Under the pieces are notes generated by a model that was not told the DNA's origin, did not search any database, and worked only from the letters and a program-made list of their open reading frames with translations. This document shows, piece after piece, positions 26,523 to 35,451 of a stretch of 64,000 nucleotides of DNA. A program made the translations under genes and the position numbers. This DNA comes from UBA10349 sp003485905 (GTDB lineage: Bacteria; Pseudomonadota; Gammaproteobacteria; Arenicellales; Arenicellaceae), in assembly GCA_943787185.1 (NCBI GenBank), contig CALSLL010000002.1, positions 930,001 through 994,000 on the forward strand, given 5' to 3'. Each line of letters begins with the position of its first letter. Within the stretch, counting starts at the first letter, position 1.

Positions 26523-27095
26523 ATGATTAAATTTTTTAAACTAACGACTGTGCTAGGGTTAGTGTTTTCAGTTGGAACACTACAAGCTCAGGAAATTGAT
26601 GATTTTGTTATTAGCAGCGAGGCTGCGGTTAAGGCCAAGACGCGTGACGAAATATCATTAGATACAGCGCGAAAGATTGCCAATCATTGTTTGCTGGCAG
26701 CCGCTGACCGGGGTTTTGGAACCAGTATATTTATACTGAGTCCTTCTGGGCACGTTGTATACGCGCTGCGCGCAGATGGTCAAACGCCAATTGCTACTGA
26801 GACCGCACTTCTAAAAGCCAAAACGGCTTTGTTTATGCGCGGGTCTACGCACGCTCAAATGAATCTGGTGGCAAAAAACCCGGCACGCGATACACGCTTG
26901 CGACCACTGCAGTCTGAGTTTGACTTGTTCTGGAACTCTGGTGGTCTACCAATCTTGGTAGACAATGTTCTTATTGGTGCAATTGGTGCCGGTGGTATGC
27001 CTGCTTCAGCAGAATGGAGCGATGAAATTTGTGTACACAATGCGATGACCGAAGTGCTTGGAGAGCAACCACCACTAGCTCCGTTTCTACAGTAA
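26523..27095 (+). CDS. Secreted GlcG/HbpS-family protein
   Basis: A signal peptide (ending LQAQE) precedes a GlcG/HbpS (formerly DUF336) domain: LDTARKIANHCLLAAADRGF, ILSPSGHVVYALRADG, ETALLKAKTALFMRGST, GGLPILVDNVLIGAIGAGGMPA and SDEICVHNAMTEV. Family members include the heme-binding HbpS and proteins linked to glycolate and aromatic pathways; the biochemical role is unsettled. An AGGAGG site precedes the ATG. It may be cotranscribed with the NHL gene upstream. Confidence 0.85.
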   Translation: MIKFFKLTTVLGLVFSVGTLQAQEIDDFVISSEAAVKAKTRDEISLDTARKIANHCLLAAADRGFGTSIFILSPSGHVVYALRADGQTPIATETALLKAKTALFMRGSTHAQMNLVAKNPARDTRLRPLQSEFDLFWNSGGLPILVDNVLIGAIGAGGMPASAEWSDEICVHNAMTEVLGEQPPLAPFLQ

Positions 27096-27137
27096 GTTTT
27101 ATACTTTACCGCGCGGTAGAGTAATCGTTGCGATGCT

Positions 27138-27170
27138 ACAGGGCGGATAGGGGATCTATTCGCCCTGTTT
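27138..27170. terminator. Strong convergent terminator
   Basis: A 13-base stem (27138-27150 with 27156-27168, one G-T pair) encloses a five-base loop between the convergent GlcG-like and MBL genes. A separate 12-base palindrome, TACCGCGCGGTA, lies at 27107-27118. Confidence 0.75.
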
Positions 27171-27173
27171 GGT

Positions 27174-28283
27174 TTAAAGACTAGTGGTTCTTTCTAGAGA
27201 TTCTAACAGTGCTATAGCGCACAAAGTCTTGAGCATTCGAGTTGCCAATAAGTTGTTTTCCGAACGAGCCAGCTCATACGCCTTTTCAATATTGATGTCA
27301 CGCCACGGCATGTAATTAGGGAGGTCGTTGTATCCTACTAGCGCGTCGCTGGCGATTAGTTCTTCAAGTGACGTGCCGTTTTCTACTGCCTGGTTTATGG
27401 TGATACGCAGTTCCTCAAAGTATTCGCGGTAGGCTGTGAATTCCTTCTTTGTACCTACGCTGGAATGGCCGGGGGTTACAATGTTAAAATTCAGTGCTTC
27501 GACGTTTTTGATCGACTCGATCCAACCCTGCAATGTACCAGTGCCCGGGAACGCGATTGCAAGTCTGCCAACATTAACAAAATCAACTCCATAAATTACG
27601 CGCTCCTCGGGGAAGAATAAAACACTGGAGTCCTCCGTATGATTAGACCCTGGGTGCATCAGTTCGACCGTTTTATCACCAAGCGTAATACTCATTTTTT
27701 TCTCGTAATACACCTCAGGAAGACTAACCTGTGCGTGGATTTCTGCGGAGCTGAGCATGTCGTCACGGTTAATGTCTAATAGGTCAAAGCGTGCAAGTGC
27801 AAGCCCTGTTGCTTCGATACGATCAAGGCTACCATTGCTATTTTTATCGTTGAGAATGACCTGTACAGGCCAGTTTTCGATACTGCGTTTGCGGGCGCTT
27901 GGGAAGTTCTTGTGGCCAACCAATGTTGCAGTGTCATCAAACACATGGGCGCCTGAGGCATGGTCAAAATGGTGGTGGCTATAAAGCACATAGCGCACGG
28001 GGACGTCATATCGGTTCGCTAGCTCTACTTTTAGCCACATAGCGAAATCTGTACTAAGCGGATCGGCTAGGATAATGCCTTTAGATGTAACAAGATAGAC
28101 AGTGTAGTGGGCACCGTTTTGCACCCGATTTAGATCACCTGATATATGGACTATTTCTCGTGTTGTCGGCACTGCCTGTAGCGGATCCACTGAACTTGAG
28201 GTCGACTGACTTGCTGCATGCCCAGTAAATAAAGTTAGAGCTAGGCAGAACATTGTTAAAGTGTTTCTAAAGATTATTTTCAT
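27174..28283 (-). CDS. Secreted MBL-fold hydrolase with EF-hand-like pair (paralogue)
   Basis: The ATG at 28283 gives a signal peptide (ending AASQS); a longer frame opens at 28343. The zinc site shows as YSHHHFDHASG, with later ligands in GSNHTEDSS, YGVDFV and TPGHSSVG. As in the protein at 9913, two calcium-loop-like segments, NDKNSNGSLDRIE and DINRDDMLSSAE, lie between the first and second zinc motifs. The two proteins align along their whole length by eye. The third position of the first His motif differs (HHHFDH against HTHNDH), so substrate preference may differ. Confidence 0.8.
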   Translation of the reverse strand: MKIIFRNTLTMFCLALTLFTGHAASQSTSSSVDPLQAVPTTREIVHISGDLNRVQNGAHYTVYLVTSKGIILADPLSTDFAMWLKVELANRYDVPVRYVLYSHHHFDHASGAHVFDDTATLVGHKNFPSARKRSIENWPVQVILNDKNSNGSLDRIEATGLALARFDLLDINRDDMLSSAEIHAQVSLPEVYYEKKMSITLGDKTVELMHPGSNHTEDSSVLFFPEERVIYGVDFVNVGRLAIAFPGTGTLQGWIESIKNVEALNFNIVTPGHSSVGTKKEFTAYREYFEELRITINQAVENGTSLEELIASDALVGYNDLPNYMPWRDINIEKAYELARSENNLLATRMLKTLCAIALLESLERTTSL

Positions 28284-28758
28284 CGCTACATAGTACCGGT
28301 CTTGTGCCGTGTCAGGTAGAGATATTCTCGAATCAGTTTTCAAACTGTCAGGTGGCTTGCATACCCGGGGTTTACCCCTAAAATGACTCCAACGGTTTTG
28401 TTGTTTTATTTGGACTCGTGAGCTTATTTTCTGTTATCTACATAATATTCTTGTTTAATATATCTAGTTAAAATACTGTTTTTTAAGATTTAAATTTTCT
28501 TTTTTGGGGCTTTATTCAAGTTTTGTATCTTGATTAGTATTTTTAATGTGGCTCTCTGCTAGTTGTTCTTTGGTGTTCGTCATTGAATCTCTATAGTCAT
28601 ATGCATTTAAGATAATGCGGATCGCTATTTGGAGACAGACCTAGTTATGCCTAGTTATTTTATGCAATGGATCGTTGATGCAAATCAATATGTGAATTTT
28701 TGATTTTCGTAATATTCCGGTCATAGAGGCAACGAATATTAGTAGATGAGCTCAAGAC
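28284..28758. other. AT-rich intergenic region
   Basis: The 475 bases lie between the divergent MBL gene and the small coiled-coil gene. They contain a GGGGTTTACCCC hairpin near 28370 and long A/T tracts. No coding frame, RNA gene or repeat could be supported. Confidence 0.5.
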
Positions 28759-29037
28759 ATGAACAGCGATCTAAAGAAGAATTTACACGAGAATATTGAA
28801 CGCATCAGTGATGATCTTAAGAGGGACAGAGATGAGCTCAATTTGCAGAGGCATCTTGCCGGAGCGGAGGTGCGCGAAGAGTGGCATGAAGTTGAAAAAA
28901 TGTGGGATCACTTTAAATCATCAAGTAAACGTATGCGGCAAGCAGCTGGAGAGAGTTCTGTCGACGTAGGTTCAGCGCTTACGATACTCGGTGAAGAATT
29001 AAAGGAAGCTTATAAGAAGATCAAAAATTCGATGTAA
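28759..29037 (+). CDS. Small charged coiled-coil protein (92 aa)
   Basis: The protein is almost entirely helical and highly charged, with heptad-like spacing (LKKNLHENIERISDDLKRDRDELNLQRH). There is no signal peptide, so it is probably cytoplasmic. It has SSKRMRQAAGESSVDVGSALTILGEELKEAY in the second half, reminiscent of small stress-associated helical proteins, but I do not recognise the family. Codon use matches the neighbours, and a DksA-type gene follows 101 bases downstream, which hints at a stress or stationary-phase context. Confidence 0.6.
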   Translation: MNSDLKKNLHENIERISDDLKRDRDELNLQRHLAGAEVREEWHEVEKMWDHFKSSSKRMRQAAGESSVDVGSALTILGEELKEAYKKIKNSM

Positions 29038-29138
29038 GAATCATGAATCAAATATTGTCACTTAAAGGTCCTAGTTCTGAGCACGTCACTATGTTACCTG
29101 ACACCCCACTAGTTCATTAACTTTTCGAGTAGACTACA

Positions 29139-29477
29139 ATGGATAACACACTTAAAGATAAATTTAATAAAGAATTACAGAGTGAGCAGGAGCGATTGAC
29201 CGCGCTGTTAGAGCGTACTGGAAAACATCTCTATAAAAGGGATGAGCCATACAGTGCAGACTTCGCCGAACAAGCAGTCGAAACGGAAAATAACGAGGTT
29301 GTAGAGGCTCTTGATCAAGAGAATAAGGTAGCATTGCGAGAAGTAAAACTCGCGTTAGATCGCATGGAAGCCGGGGAATATGGTAATTGCACTGAATGTG
29401 GTGCCGCGATTGCTTCTGACCGATTATTCTCAATACCTCATACTCGTTTTTGCATCAGCTGCGCGCAAAAACAGTAA
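29139..29477 (+). CDS. TraR/DksA-type zinc finger protein (112 aa)
   Basis: The N-terminal two-thirds is a helical hairpin (KFNKELQSEQERLTALLERTG ... ENKVALREVKLALDRMEAGEYG in parts), and the C-terminus has the four-Cys zinc finger CTECG...CISC. DksA-family proteins bind RNA polymerase through the secondary channel and, with ppGpp, reset transcription in starvation. This one is shorter than DksA (about 150 aa) and closer in size to the YbiI/TraR-like group. The acidic Asp pair of the DksA coiled-coil tip is not evident, so it may be a competitor or have another target. Confidence 0.82.
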   Translation: MDNTLKDKFNKELQSEQERLTALLERTGKHLYKRDEPYSADFAEQAVETENNEVVEALDQENKVALREVKLALDRMEAGEYGNCTECGAAIASDRLFSIPHTRFCISCAQKQ

Positions 29478-29674
29478 ATTCGCAAAATAATTTATAAGGA
29501 CCCATTAGTAAGGAGCGCATGTAGAGCGCAGACAGGGACCGGTAAAAGGTAGTATAGTCGTTAGATTAATGTCTAAGATGAGCTAATGCGGTTCAACCGT
29601 TGCGTACATCAACAAGATGCTCCTATGTCCGTGAAATTTACGGATATCTCTAATTACAATATGGGTTAATCATT

Positions 29675-30091
29675 ATGAAAAGAACTATTGCCTTATCTAC
29701 ATCACTCCTACTAATTATGGGTTCTCATGTTGCTGGCGGTCAGGAACTCACACAGCCGGATTCTGCGCAAATCACCGTGCCCGAAATGAGCTACCTGAAG
29801 TTTAGCGAGACTGAGGGCCGGGTACTTGATGACGGTCGAGACGTCCGTCGAATTAATGCCGCGACCGTCGGTCTGATCCGGGTTGAGTGGCCAGAGGGCG
29901 CTACTACTACAGCGCATAATCATGCCAATGAATTGATAATGAGCGTAGTTTCGGGGCGCCTAAAAGCAATCAGCGGAGATAAAGAGTTCATTATGGAGGC
30001 TGGGGATGTGGTGGTCGTTCCTGCCTGGGTCGATCACAGTTACGTGGCATTAGAAGACACCGTAACGCTTGAGGCTGCTGGACCAGGCTAG
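29675..30091 (+). CDS. Secreted single-domain cupin protein
   Basis: A signal peptide (ending VAGGQ) is followed by a cupin barrel. The first metal motif appears as TTTAHNHANELIMSVVSGRL, with two His and one Glu, and the second as MEAGDVVVVPAWVDHSY. A metal site (Fe, Mn or Ni) is therefore likely. Reactions in this superfamily range from dioxygenation to isomerisation, and the substrate here is unknown. It precedes an SDR gene by 81 bases on the same strand, perhaps as one operon. Confidence 0.8.
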   Translation: MKRTIALSTSLLLIMGSHVAGGQELTQPDSAQITVPEMSYLKFSETEGRVLDDGRDVRRINAATVGLIRVEWPEGATTTAHNHANELIMSVVSGRLKAISGDKEFIMEAGDVVVVPAWVDHSYVALEDTVTLEAAGPG

Positions 30092-30172
30092 TAGCGCAGC
30101 TACTGCTTCGTTATTATATGTGTTCAGGATTGTTACCTGACTATCGAGTAGATTATCCGGAGGTTTTTAATC

Positions 30173-30991
30173 ATGTGGAGATCACAACGATTTCTTGGGC
30201 GTGCGGTATTGTTGATGATGGTTTTGGCGACGTTACTGCCGGGAGTAACACTAGCTGCAAGTCTCGATGCCAGTCGACCTACGGTTCTTGTCACTGGCGC
30301 GAATCGTGGTATAGGACTCGCGTTTGCTCAACACTACACTAGTGAGGGGTGGAACGTTCTTGCTGCGGTTCGTGCGCCTGAGCGGGCAACCGAACTGCTT
30401 GGGTTAGCGGAAACTTACGAGCATCTCATTATTGAGCAGCTAGATGTAACGGATAATGAACGAATATTGGCTCTTGCCGAGGCTTATAGTAATACGCCGA
30501 TTGATGTTCTTATTAACAACGCTGGGGTTTATGGTGATATAGAGAAGCAAGCGTGGGGATCATTAGACGCGGCTACTTTTCAGCAAGTTCTGGCTGTGAA
30601 TGTTCTTGCACCGATGAAAATGGCTGAAGCTTTTGCTAATCATGTTGCTGCCAGTGATCAGAAAAAAATTGTCTCGATCACTAGTGGTGCGGGGATGATT
30701 TCCCGCGATGGCCGGCCGGGTGGAGGGATGTTTTATACGGTTAGTAAGGCGTCGTTAAATATGGCTATGCGTCAGGTTCGTGCTGAGCTTGAGGGCCGAG
30801 ATGTCATTGTTGCTTTGATTGCTCCGGGATTGGTGGCAACAGATATGTTGGCAGTCGCTCGCCCAACACTTGTTGCCAATGCTAATACCCCGGCTCAAAG
30901 TGTTGCAGGTATCGCAGCGGTAATCGAGAGCCTTGATGAAAGTTACGATGGTACGCCGCGCAATCACGATGGATCGGTTATTCCGTGGTAG
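30173..30991 (+). CDS. SDR-family NAD(P)-dependent oxidoreductase with N-terminal leader
   Basis: The ATG follows a GGAGGT site. A hydrophobic leader (LLMMVLATLLPGVTLAAS) precedes a classical short-chain dehydrogenase: cofactor motif TGANRGIGLAF, NNAGV, the catalytic Ser in VSITSGAG and the YTVSKASLNMAMRQ segment with Tyr and Lys. The protein probably reduces or oxidises a small alcohol or ketone. The leader is odd for an NAD(P)-dependent enzyme, since these cofactors are scarce in the periplasm; it may be a membrane anchor or the protein may be Sec-exported and used differently. Confidence 0.84.
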   Translation: MWRSQRFLGRAVLLMMVLATLLPGVTLAASLDASRPTVLVTGANRGIGLAFAQHYTSEGWNVLAAVRAPERATELLGLAETYEHLIIEQLDVTDNERILALAEAYSNTPIDVLINNAGVYGDIEKQAWGSLDAATFQQVLAVNVLAPMKMAEAFANHVAASDQKKIVSITSGAGMISRDGRPGGGMFYTVSKASLNMAMRQVRAELEGRDVIVALIAPGLVATDMLAVARPTLVANANTPAQSVAGIAAVIESLDESYDGTPRNHDGSVIPW

Positions 30992-31109
30992 GGGTAACTT
31001 AACTTTATAGGTTCTTGTCGAATTGAAAAAATAGAGCGTTTTGCATGAATTTTAAGGTGCTAAAACGCCTCGTATATTTGGGTTGGTAAATTAACTAGGG
31101 GAGGAAACC

Positions 31110-32393
31110 GTGAATAATAAGCAAATAGCAGCAACAACAATAACCGCTAGTCTTATGGCAGCGACGTTATTGATTAGTGGAGTCATCGGAGCTCAGGAGC
31201 AGACTGTTCCAGGTAGTGGATTCGCTGCAATACCTGGGCTTGTCGGGGGGCAGGATGTTACCGGCCCCTATGAGGTGGTTGAGAATTGGCCCAAGCCCTT
31301 ATCAGAAAGCCTTCCGGGCCATGAAGGTTGGACCTATTCGGTCACGATGGACGTATTCGCAGAGAGTCCTGATCGAGTATTTTTGGTTCAAAACGGTGAG
31401 TTACCGTTAATCGAAGAAAGACCCGACCCTATATGGCTCCCTGAGCTTGGCCGTGGCATGCAATATCCAAATTTTCGTTTACCCCTGAGGCAAGCAGGCG
31501 GAAGTATCCCAAATGGGGATAAACTAGAAGATGAAGGTGTCGGAAGGCCAGGTATTGATTGGCGTTACGAGCACTGTGTCTTGGTCGTCGATGCTGGGGG
31601 AAATATTGTCGAGGAGTGGTCTCAATGGGATCACCTTTGGTATCGACCGCATGATATTGAAATTAGCCCTTACGATCCTGAAAAACATGTTTGGATTGTT
31701 GATGCCGACGGTCACTTTGTTGCGAAGTTTACCAATGACGGCAGCGAGTTGGTTATGACTCTGGGTACTCCAGGTGAGCCGGGTGAGGATGATACTCATT
31801 TTCGCAGACCAACTTTTCTCGTATTCATGGATGAAAACACCATGTATCTGGCTGATGGTTACGACAATACACGGATTATCAAGTACGACATGGATGGCAA
31901 TATATTGGCGCAGTGGGGCCAGAAAGGTGTCGGTGAGGGTAAAGAAACTCGTCCGGGGTATTGGAATAACGTTCACGGTATCGCCGTAGACCCAACAACT
32001 AGAGAGGTGTTCGTGAACGATCGTGATAACGGTCGTGTACAAGTTTTTGATGAAAATGGAAATTATCTTCGCGAATGGAACTTCTGGAAAGGCAGACGTG
32101 GTGCGCCACAGGATATTCATAGTTTTATCGTGACGAGCGATCAGAAACTTTGGGCGGCTGATCAAGGTACCCACAAAATACTAGGTTATGACCTAGAAGG
32201 GCACTATCTTTACTCTTGGGGAAGTTGGGGTGAATATGCTGGTGGTATGTGGGGTGTACACGGTATGTCTACGGACAACGAAGGTAACTTTTATACCGCT
32301 TCTGTAAATAATGGTCGGATTCAGAAATTTAGGCCAAGAGCGGGTGCTAACCAGGAGTTTATGGTGGGTAAACCTTGGCCTGGTGTATGGTAG
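31110..32393 (+). CDS. Secreted NHL-repeat six-bladed beta-propeller (copy 2)
   Basis: A GTG start is used, with GAGGAAA just upstream. A signal peptide (ending VIGAQ) leads to the same blade series as copies 1 and 3: LVVDAGGNIVEEWSQWDHL, SPYDPEKHVWIVDADGHFVAKF, TMYLADGYDNTRIIKYDMDG, VFVNDRDNGRVQVFDENG and NFYTASVNNGRIQKF. The PDRVFLVQNGELPLIEERPDP segment is shared with copy 3 (PDRIFLLHRGELPNIETPE). It is closed by an intrinsic terminator, then a DUF6152 gene. Confidence 0.85.
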   Translation: MNNKQIAATTITASLMAATLLISGVIGAQEQTVPGSGFAAIPGLVGGQDVTGPYEVVENWPKPLSESLPGHEGWTYSVTMDVFAESPDRVFLVQNGELPLIEERPDPIWLPELGRGMQYPNFRLPLRQAGGSIPNGDKLEDEGVGRPGIDWRYEHCVLVVDAGGNIVEEWSQWDHLWYRPHDIEISPYDPEKHVWIVDADGHFVAKFTNDGSELVMTLGTPGEPGEDDTHFRRPTFLVFMDENTMYLADGYDNTRIIKYDMDGNILAQWGQKGVGEGKETRPGYWNNVHGIAVDPTTREVFVNDRDNGRVQVFDENGNYLREWNFWKGRRGAPQDIHSFIVTSDQKLWAADQGTHKILGYDLEGHYLYSWGSWGEYAGGMWGVHGMSTDNEGNFYTASVNNGRIQKFRPRAGANQEFMVGKPWPGVW

Positions 32394-32410
32394 ATCAAGC
32401 TAAAATTTCT

Positions 32411-32440
32411 AAAAAGGGCCGTCTTGTGACGGCCTTTTAT
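32411..32440 (+). terminator. Intrinsic terminator after NHL copy 2
   Basis: GGCCGTC pairs with GACGGCC around a TTGT tetraloop and is followed by TTTTAT. It is 18 bases after the stop codon. Confidence 0.88.
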
Positions 32441-32635
32441 ACTGTCTTTATATCCTAAATACTGCCAAGGTTAATTGAACTTATGCAGCTTCTAATTCTT
32501 ATTTTGGGATTAGTTTTTCGTAAGCCGCGTATGCTTTGTTGTCGAACGTTCTTAGTGGCCAGTTACGGCCGAACTCGCCAAATAACTTTTGTTATAGTTT
32601 AATGTCGATTCGTCGACATTGTTGGGCCTGAAATC

Positions 32636-33649
32636 ATGATGAGATTAATTCCTACAGCTATTCTGTTTTGTGTTCTATTTGCCGGATTTAGAGTGAATGC
32701 CCATCATGCGGGGGCAGGACTCTACGATCGAAATACCGTAGGAGAAATCAAAGGCGATATATCTACTATTTTCTGGCGTAATCCCCACGTGCGTTTAGGG
32801 ATTGTAGTTAGTAGTGAAAGTGGCGAGGCACAAGAGTGGCAGGTCGAGTTTGGTTCAGTTAATACTGTAGAGCGGCTAGGGGTATCTCGAGACAAATTGA
32901 ATGTTGGCGATCAGGTGACAATCTCTGGAGATTTAGGCCGTAACGGACGTCCGGTAATGTTTGCTGATGCTTTGACCCTATCTACAGGCGAGGAGTTGGT
33001 ATTGCAGGCGCCGTCGGCACAGCGATATGGATTGACCGAGAACGCTCTAAGCGATGCACGGGCCGTTGATTCGGAGTTACGCGCCGATATCTTTAGGGTT
33101 TGGTTGCCAGGCGAGCGTCCAAACACCGGCGCAGGCACCACTGAATACCCATTAACTGATGTCGGTTTAGCTGCACAGTTACAATGGGATGCAGCCGAGG
33201 ATCCGGCGTTACGATGCATTCCGCCAGGGGTACCGACGGCTATGGACAATCCCTATCCGATTGAATTCATAGATCAGGGAGACACAATCGTTATGCGTCT
33301 TGAGGAATGGGATGGAGTGCGGACTATTAATATGAATGCTGCCGGGTCTGTGGAGCCAGTTCAACCACGTATGGGGTATTCTACTGGCCGTTGGGAAGGT
33401 GATAGTTTGATTGTTAACACGTCAAATATTGGTTGGCGATACGTTGATGATCTTGGTACACCTCAGAGTGAAGACGCGGTAATCATGGAGCGGTTTACAC
33501 TAAGCTCAGATGGAACCGAGCTTGATTGGCATGCCGAAATCGCAGATCCAGTTAACTTCACCGAGCCGGTGGTGATGACCGGGACTTGGATATGGATTCC
33601 CGGTCATGAAATAAAACCGTTTAACTGCGCGTTACCAGATGAGGGCTAG
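32636..33649 (+). CDS. Secreted DUF6152-family protein (337 aa)
   Basis: The signal peptide ends VNAHHAGAGLYDRNTVGEIKG, and the N-terminal domain continues WRNPHVRLGIVVSSESGEAQEW and NVGDQVTISGDLGRNGRP. The second half has YSTGRWEGDSLIVNTSNIGW, MERFTLSSDGTELDWHAEIADPVNFTEPV and KPFNCALPDEG. It is a full two-module family member. It has its own promoter region after the NHL terminator and is followed after 26 bases by a VIT-type transporter gene, so the two may share a transcript. Confidence 0.84.
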   Translation: MMRLIPTAILFCVLFAGFRVNAHHAGAGLYDRNTVGEIKGDISTIFWRNPHVRLGIVVSSESGEAQEWQVEFGSVNTVERLGVSRDKLNVGDQVTISGDLGRNGRPVMFADALTLSTGEELVLQAPSAQRYGLTENALSDARAVDSELRADIFRVWLPGERPNTGAGTTEYPLTDVGLAAQLQWDAAEDPALRCIPPGVPTAMDNPYPIEFIDQGDTIVMRLEEWDGVRTINMNAAGSVEPVQPRMGYSTGRWEGDSLIVNTSNIGWRYVDDLGTPQSEDAVIMERFTLSSDGTELDWHAEIADPVNFTEPVVMTGTWIWIPGHEIKPFNCALPDEG

Positions 33650-33675
33650 TCCCAAGAATCCGTAATGGAGTAATT

Positions 33676-34365
33676 ATGGATCACAATTTTACGCATAAGT
33701 CGCATCGAATATCTTGGCTGCGGGCGGCTGTTCTCGGTGCGAATGATGGGATTGTTTCGACAGCAAGTCTAATAGTTGGTGTCGCAGCCGCGGCTGCTTC
33801 TAGTGAAAGCATTTTGTTGGCGGGAGTTGCTGCGTTGGTCGCAGGAGCGATGTCTATGGCTGCAGGAGAGTACGTATCAGTAAGCTCTCAATCCGATACA
33901 GAAAAAGCAGATTTGGAATTAGAGCGGCGTCATATAGAAGAGTACCCCGAGTTTGAACTAGAAGAGCTAGCAGCAATTTATCGCGAGCGTGGCCTTGGTC
34001 GTCAGCTAGCTGATCAAGTGGCGGAAAAATTGATGAAACATGATGCGTTGGGGGCGCATGCCAGGGATGAATTAGGTATTTTGGATTCAAGTAGGGCGCA
34101 ACCGCTACAAGCTGCAGTGTCATCAGGGATTAGCTTTAGCGTAGGCGCATCTCTTCCATTAATTGTGGCTTATTTCTCACCGCAGTCGCAGCTAGTGATC
34201 TTCGTTTCAATTAGTTCGCTGCTGTCTTTAGCCGTGCTTGGCGTATTGGCGGCGAAAGCTGGAGGAGCACCAAAAGCCATCGGAGCATTACGGGTAACTT
34301 TTTGGGGCGCACTTGCTATGGCTGTAACCGCAGGAGTCGGGTCAGCATTTGGTACTGTTACTTAG
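33676..34365 (+). CDS. VIT1/CCC1-family Fe/Mn transporter
   Basis: The protein has the family layout: an N-terminal helix pair beginning LRAAVLGANDGIVSTASLIVG, MSMAAGEYVSVSSQSDTEKADL, a charged cytoplasmic helical stretch (EEYPEFELEELAAIYRERGL...), and three C-terminal helices (SSGISFSVGASLPLIVAYF, LVIFVSISSLLSLAVLGVLAAKAGG, FWGALAMAVTAGVGSAFG). VIT-family proteins move Fe(II) or Mn(II) out of the cytoplasm and protect against metal excess. The Glu-rich loop after the second helix fits the cytoplasmic metal-binding domain. Confidence 0.88.
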   Translation: MDHNFTHKSHRISWLRAAVLGANDGIVSTASLIVGVAAAAASSESILLAGVAALVAGAMSMAAGEYVSVSSQSDTEKADLELERRHIEEYPEFELEELAAIYRERGLGRQLADQVAEKLMKHDALGAHARDELGILDSSRAQPLQAAVSSGISFSVGASLPLIVAYFSPQSQLVIFVSISSLLSLAVLGVLAAKAGGAPKAIGALRVTFWGALAMAVTAGVGSAFGTVT

Positions 34366-34446
34366 TACTAAAGGGCCGTGCAGAAATTAAAGCTTCTTGT
34401 TTACGTTATCCGGTTCTTTACACCATAAAGGGCGCTCGTGCCCGTT

Positions 34447-35373
34447 TTAAGGCAGCTGGTGCTCTTCGAAAAACTCCCAAATAAGCTCACTCGCATTAAT
34501 ATCCGTAATTGAAGATGTCCCAGGCCAGGCATGGCCGCCACGATCTAGCTGATAAAACACAACGGTCGATTGGCCAGAACAATCAATATAAGTAAGTCGG
34601 GTAATTTCTTGAGTAATAAACTCATCTAGAGGCGATGCAGAACATGTATTGCTTTCTGCCCAGTTGGAAATGGCTAATTCGACACCATCAATCCAGCTCG
34701 GATTGCGGTCTACATTCCCTGTGTAGTACGTGTTAACGGGATCATCCTCGCTGTGAAAGGTAATTATGGGTATTGCCCTGGATGGATCGCAATTTTTTGC
34801 GAACTGCACACCTGCAACAGGGGCGACCGCGGCCAAAATATCTGACAGTTCGCAAGCAAGACGACTGGCCATTCTAGCGCCGCCGGAGAAGCCGGTTACA
34901 TAGATTCGATTTCGATCGACTGAAGATTGGGCATCTACGGCCTCAATAGCGGCCAAAATGTAACTGACGTCACTTACTCCATCTGGGTCAAGATCAGCGT
35001 TCCAAGTCCGACTTCCATCTGCTCGTAAATAGCTCGCCATGCCACTAAGCAAAATAAAGTTCTCCCGATCGGCAATAAGAGACATACCCGAAATTCTCTC
35101 CTGACCTTCTGGTCGTCCGCCGGTGCTATGTAAATTGATAACCAAAGGTGATGCAGCGTTAGTACTTAAATTTGGAGGCATATACATCTCCGCCGTTCGT
35201 AGCGTGTCACCTACCTGAAACTCAATGTGCTGGTTATTTCCATACTGTTGCGCAAGCGCTGGAAAAGCGGGGTATAACAACAATATACATACTGCTAATA
35301 ATATACGTACAATTTTCGTTTGGCTGATTAATACTGATATTGGCACGATTGTTTTACCCTGTTTTTTGATCAA
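34447..35373 (-). CDS. Secreted PHB-depolymerase/feruloyl-esterase-like hydrolase (LpqC type)
   Basis: A leader (ending FPALAQQ) precedes an alpha/beta hydrolase of the esterase PHB/LpqC type: oxyanion region VINLHSTGGRPEGQE, nucleophile motif GFSGGARMASRLACEL, Asp region TFHSEDDPVNTYY and catalytic His in GGHAWPG. Family members cleave feruloyl or acetyl esters on plant or algal polysaccharides, or polyhydroxyalkanoates. The mature protein has several Cys likely to form disulfides. It lies downstream of the sulfatase gene on the minus strand, 78 bases apart, so the two could act on the same decorated polysaccharide. Confidence 0.84.
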   Translation of the reverse strand: MIKKQGKTIVPISVLISQTKIVRILLAVCILLLYPAFPALAQQYGNNQHIEFQVGDTLRTAEMYMPPNLSTNAASPLVINLHSTGGRPEGQERISGMSLIADRENFILLSGMASYLRADGSRTWNADLDPDGVSDVSYILAAIEAVDAQSSVDRNRIYVTGFSGGARMASRLACELSDILAAVAPVAGVQFAKNCDPSRAIPIITFHSEDDPVNTYYTGNVDRNPSWIDGVELAISNWAESNTCSASPLDEFITQEITRLTYIDCSGQSTVVFYQLDRGGHAWPGTSSITDINASELIWEFFEEHQLP

Positions 35374-35451
35374 TTAATCTATGTTATCGGCTACGCAATT
35401 AACAATGAACCCCCATTTTCCTGGCGATGGCGATCAGTTAACCGGATTCGG

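Noticed and set aside
30118..30342. Plus-strand frame of 74 codons overlapping the SDR start
   Set aside because: It overlaps the SDR gene in another frame, has no family features and no ribosome-binding site. The SDR start has a GGAGGT site.
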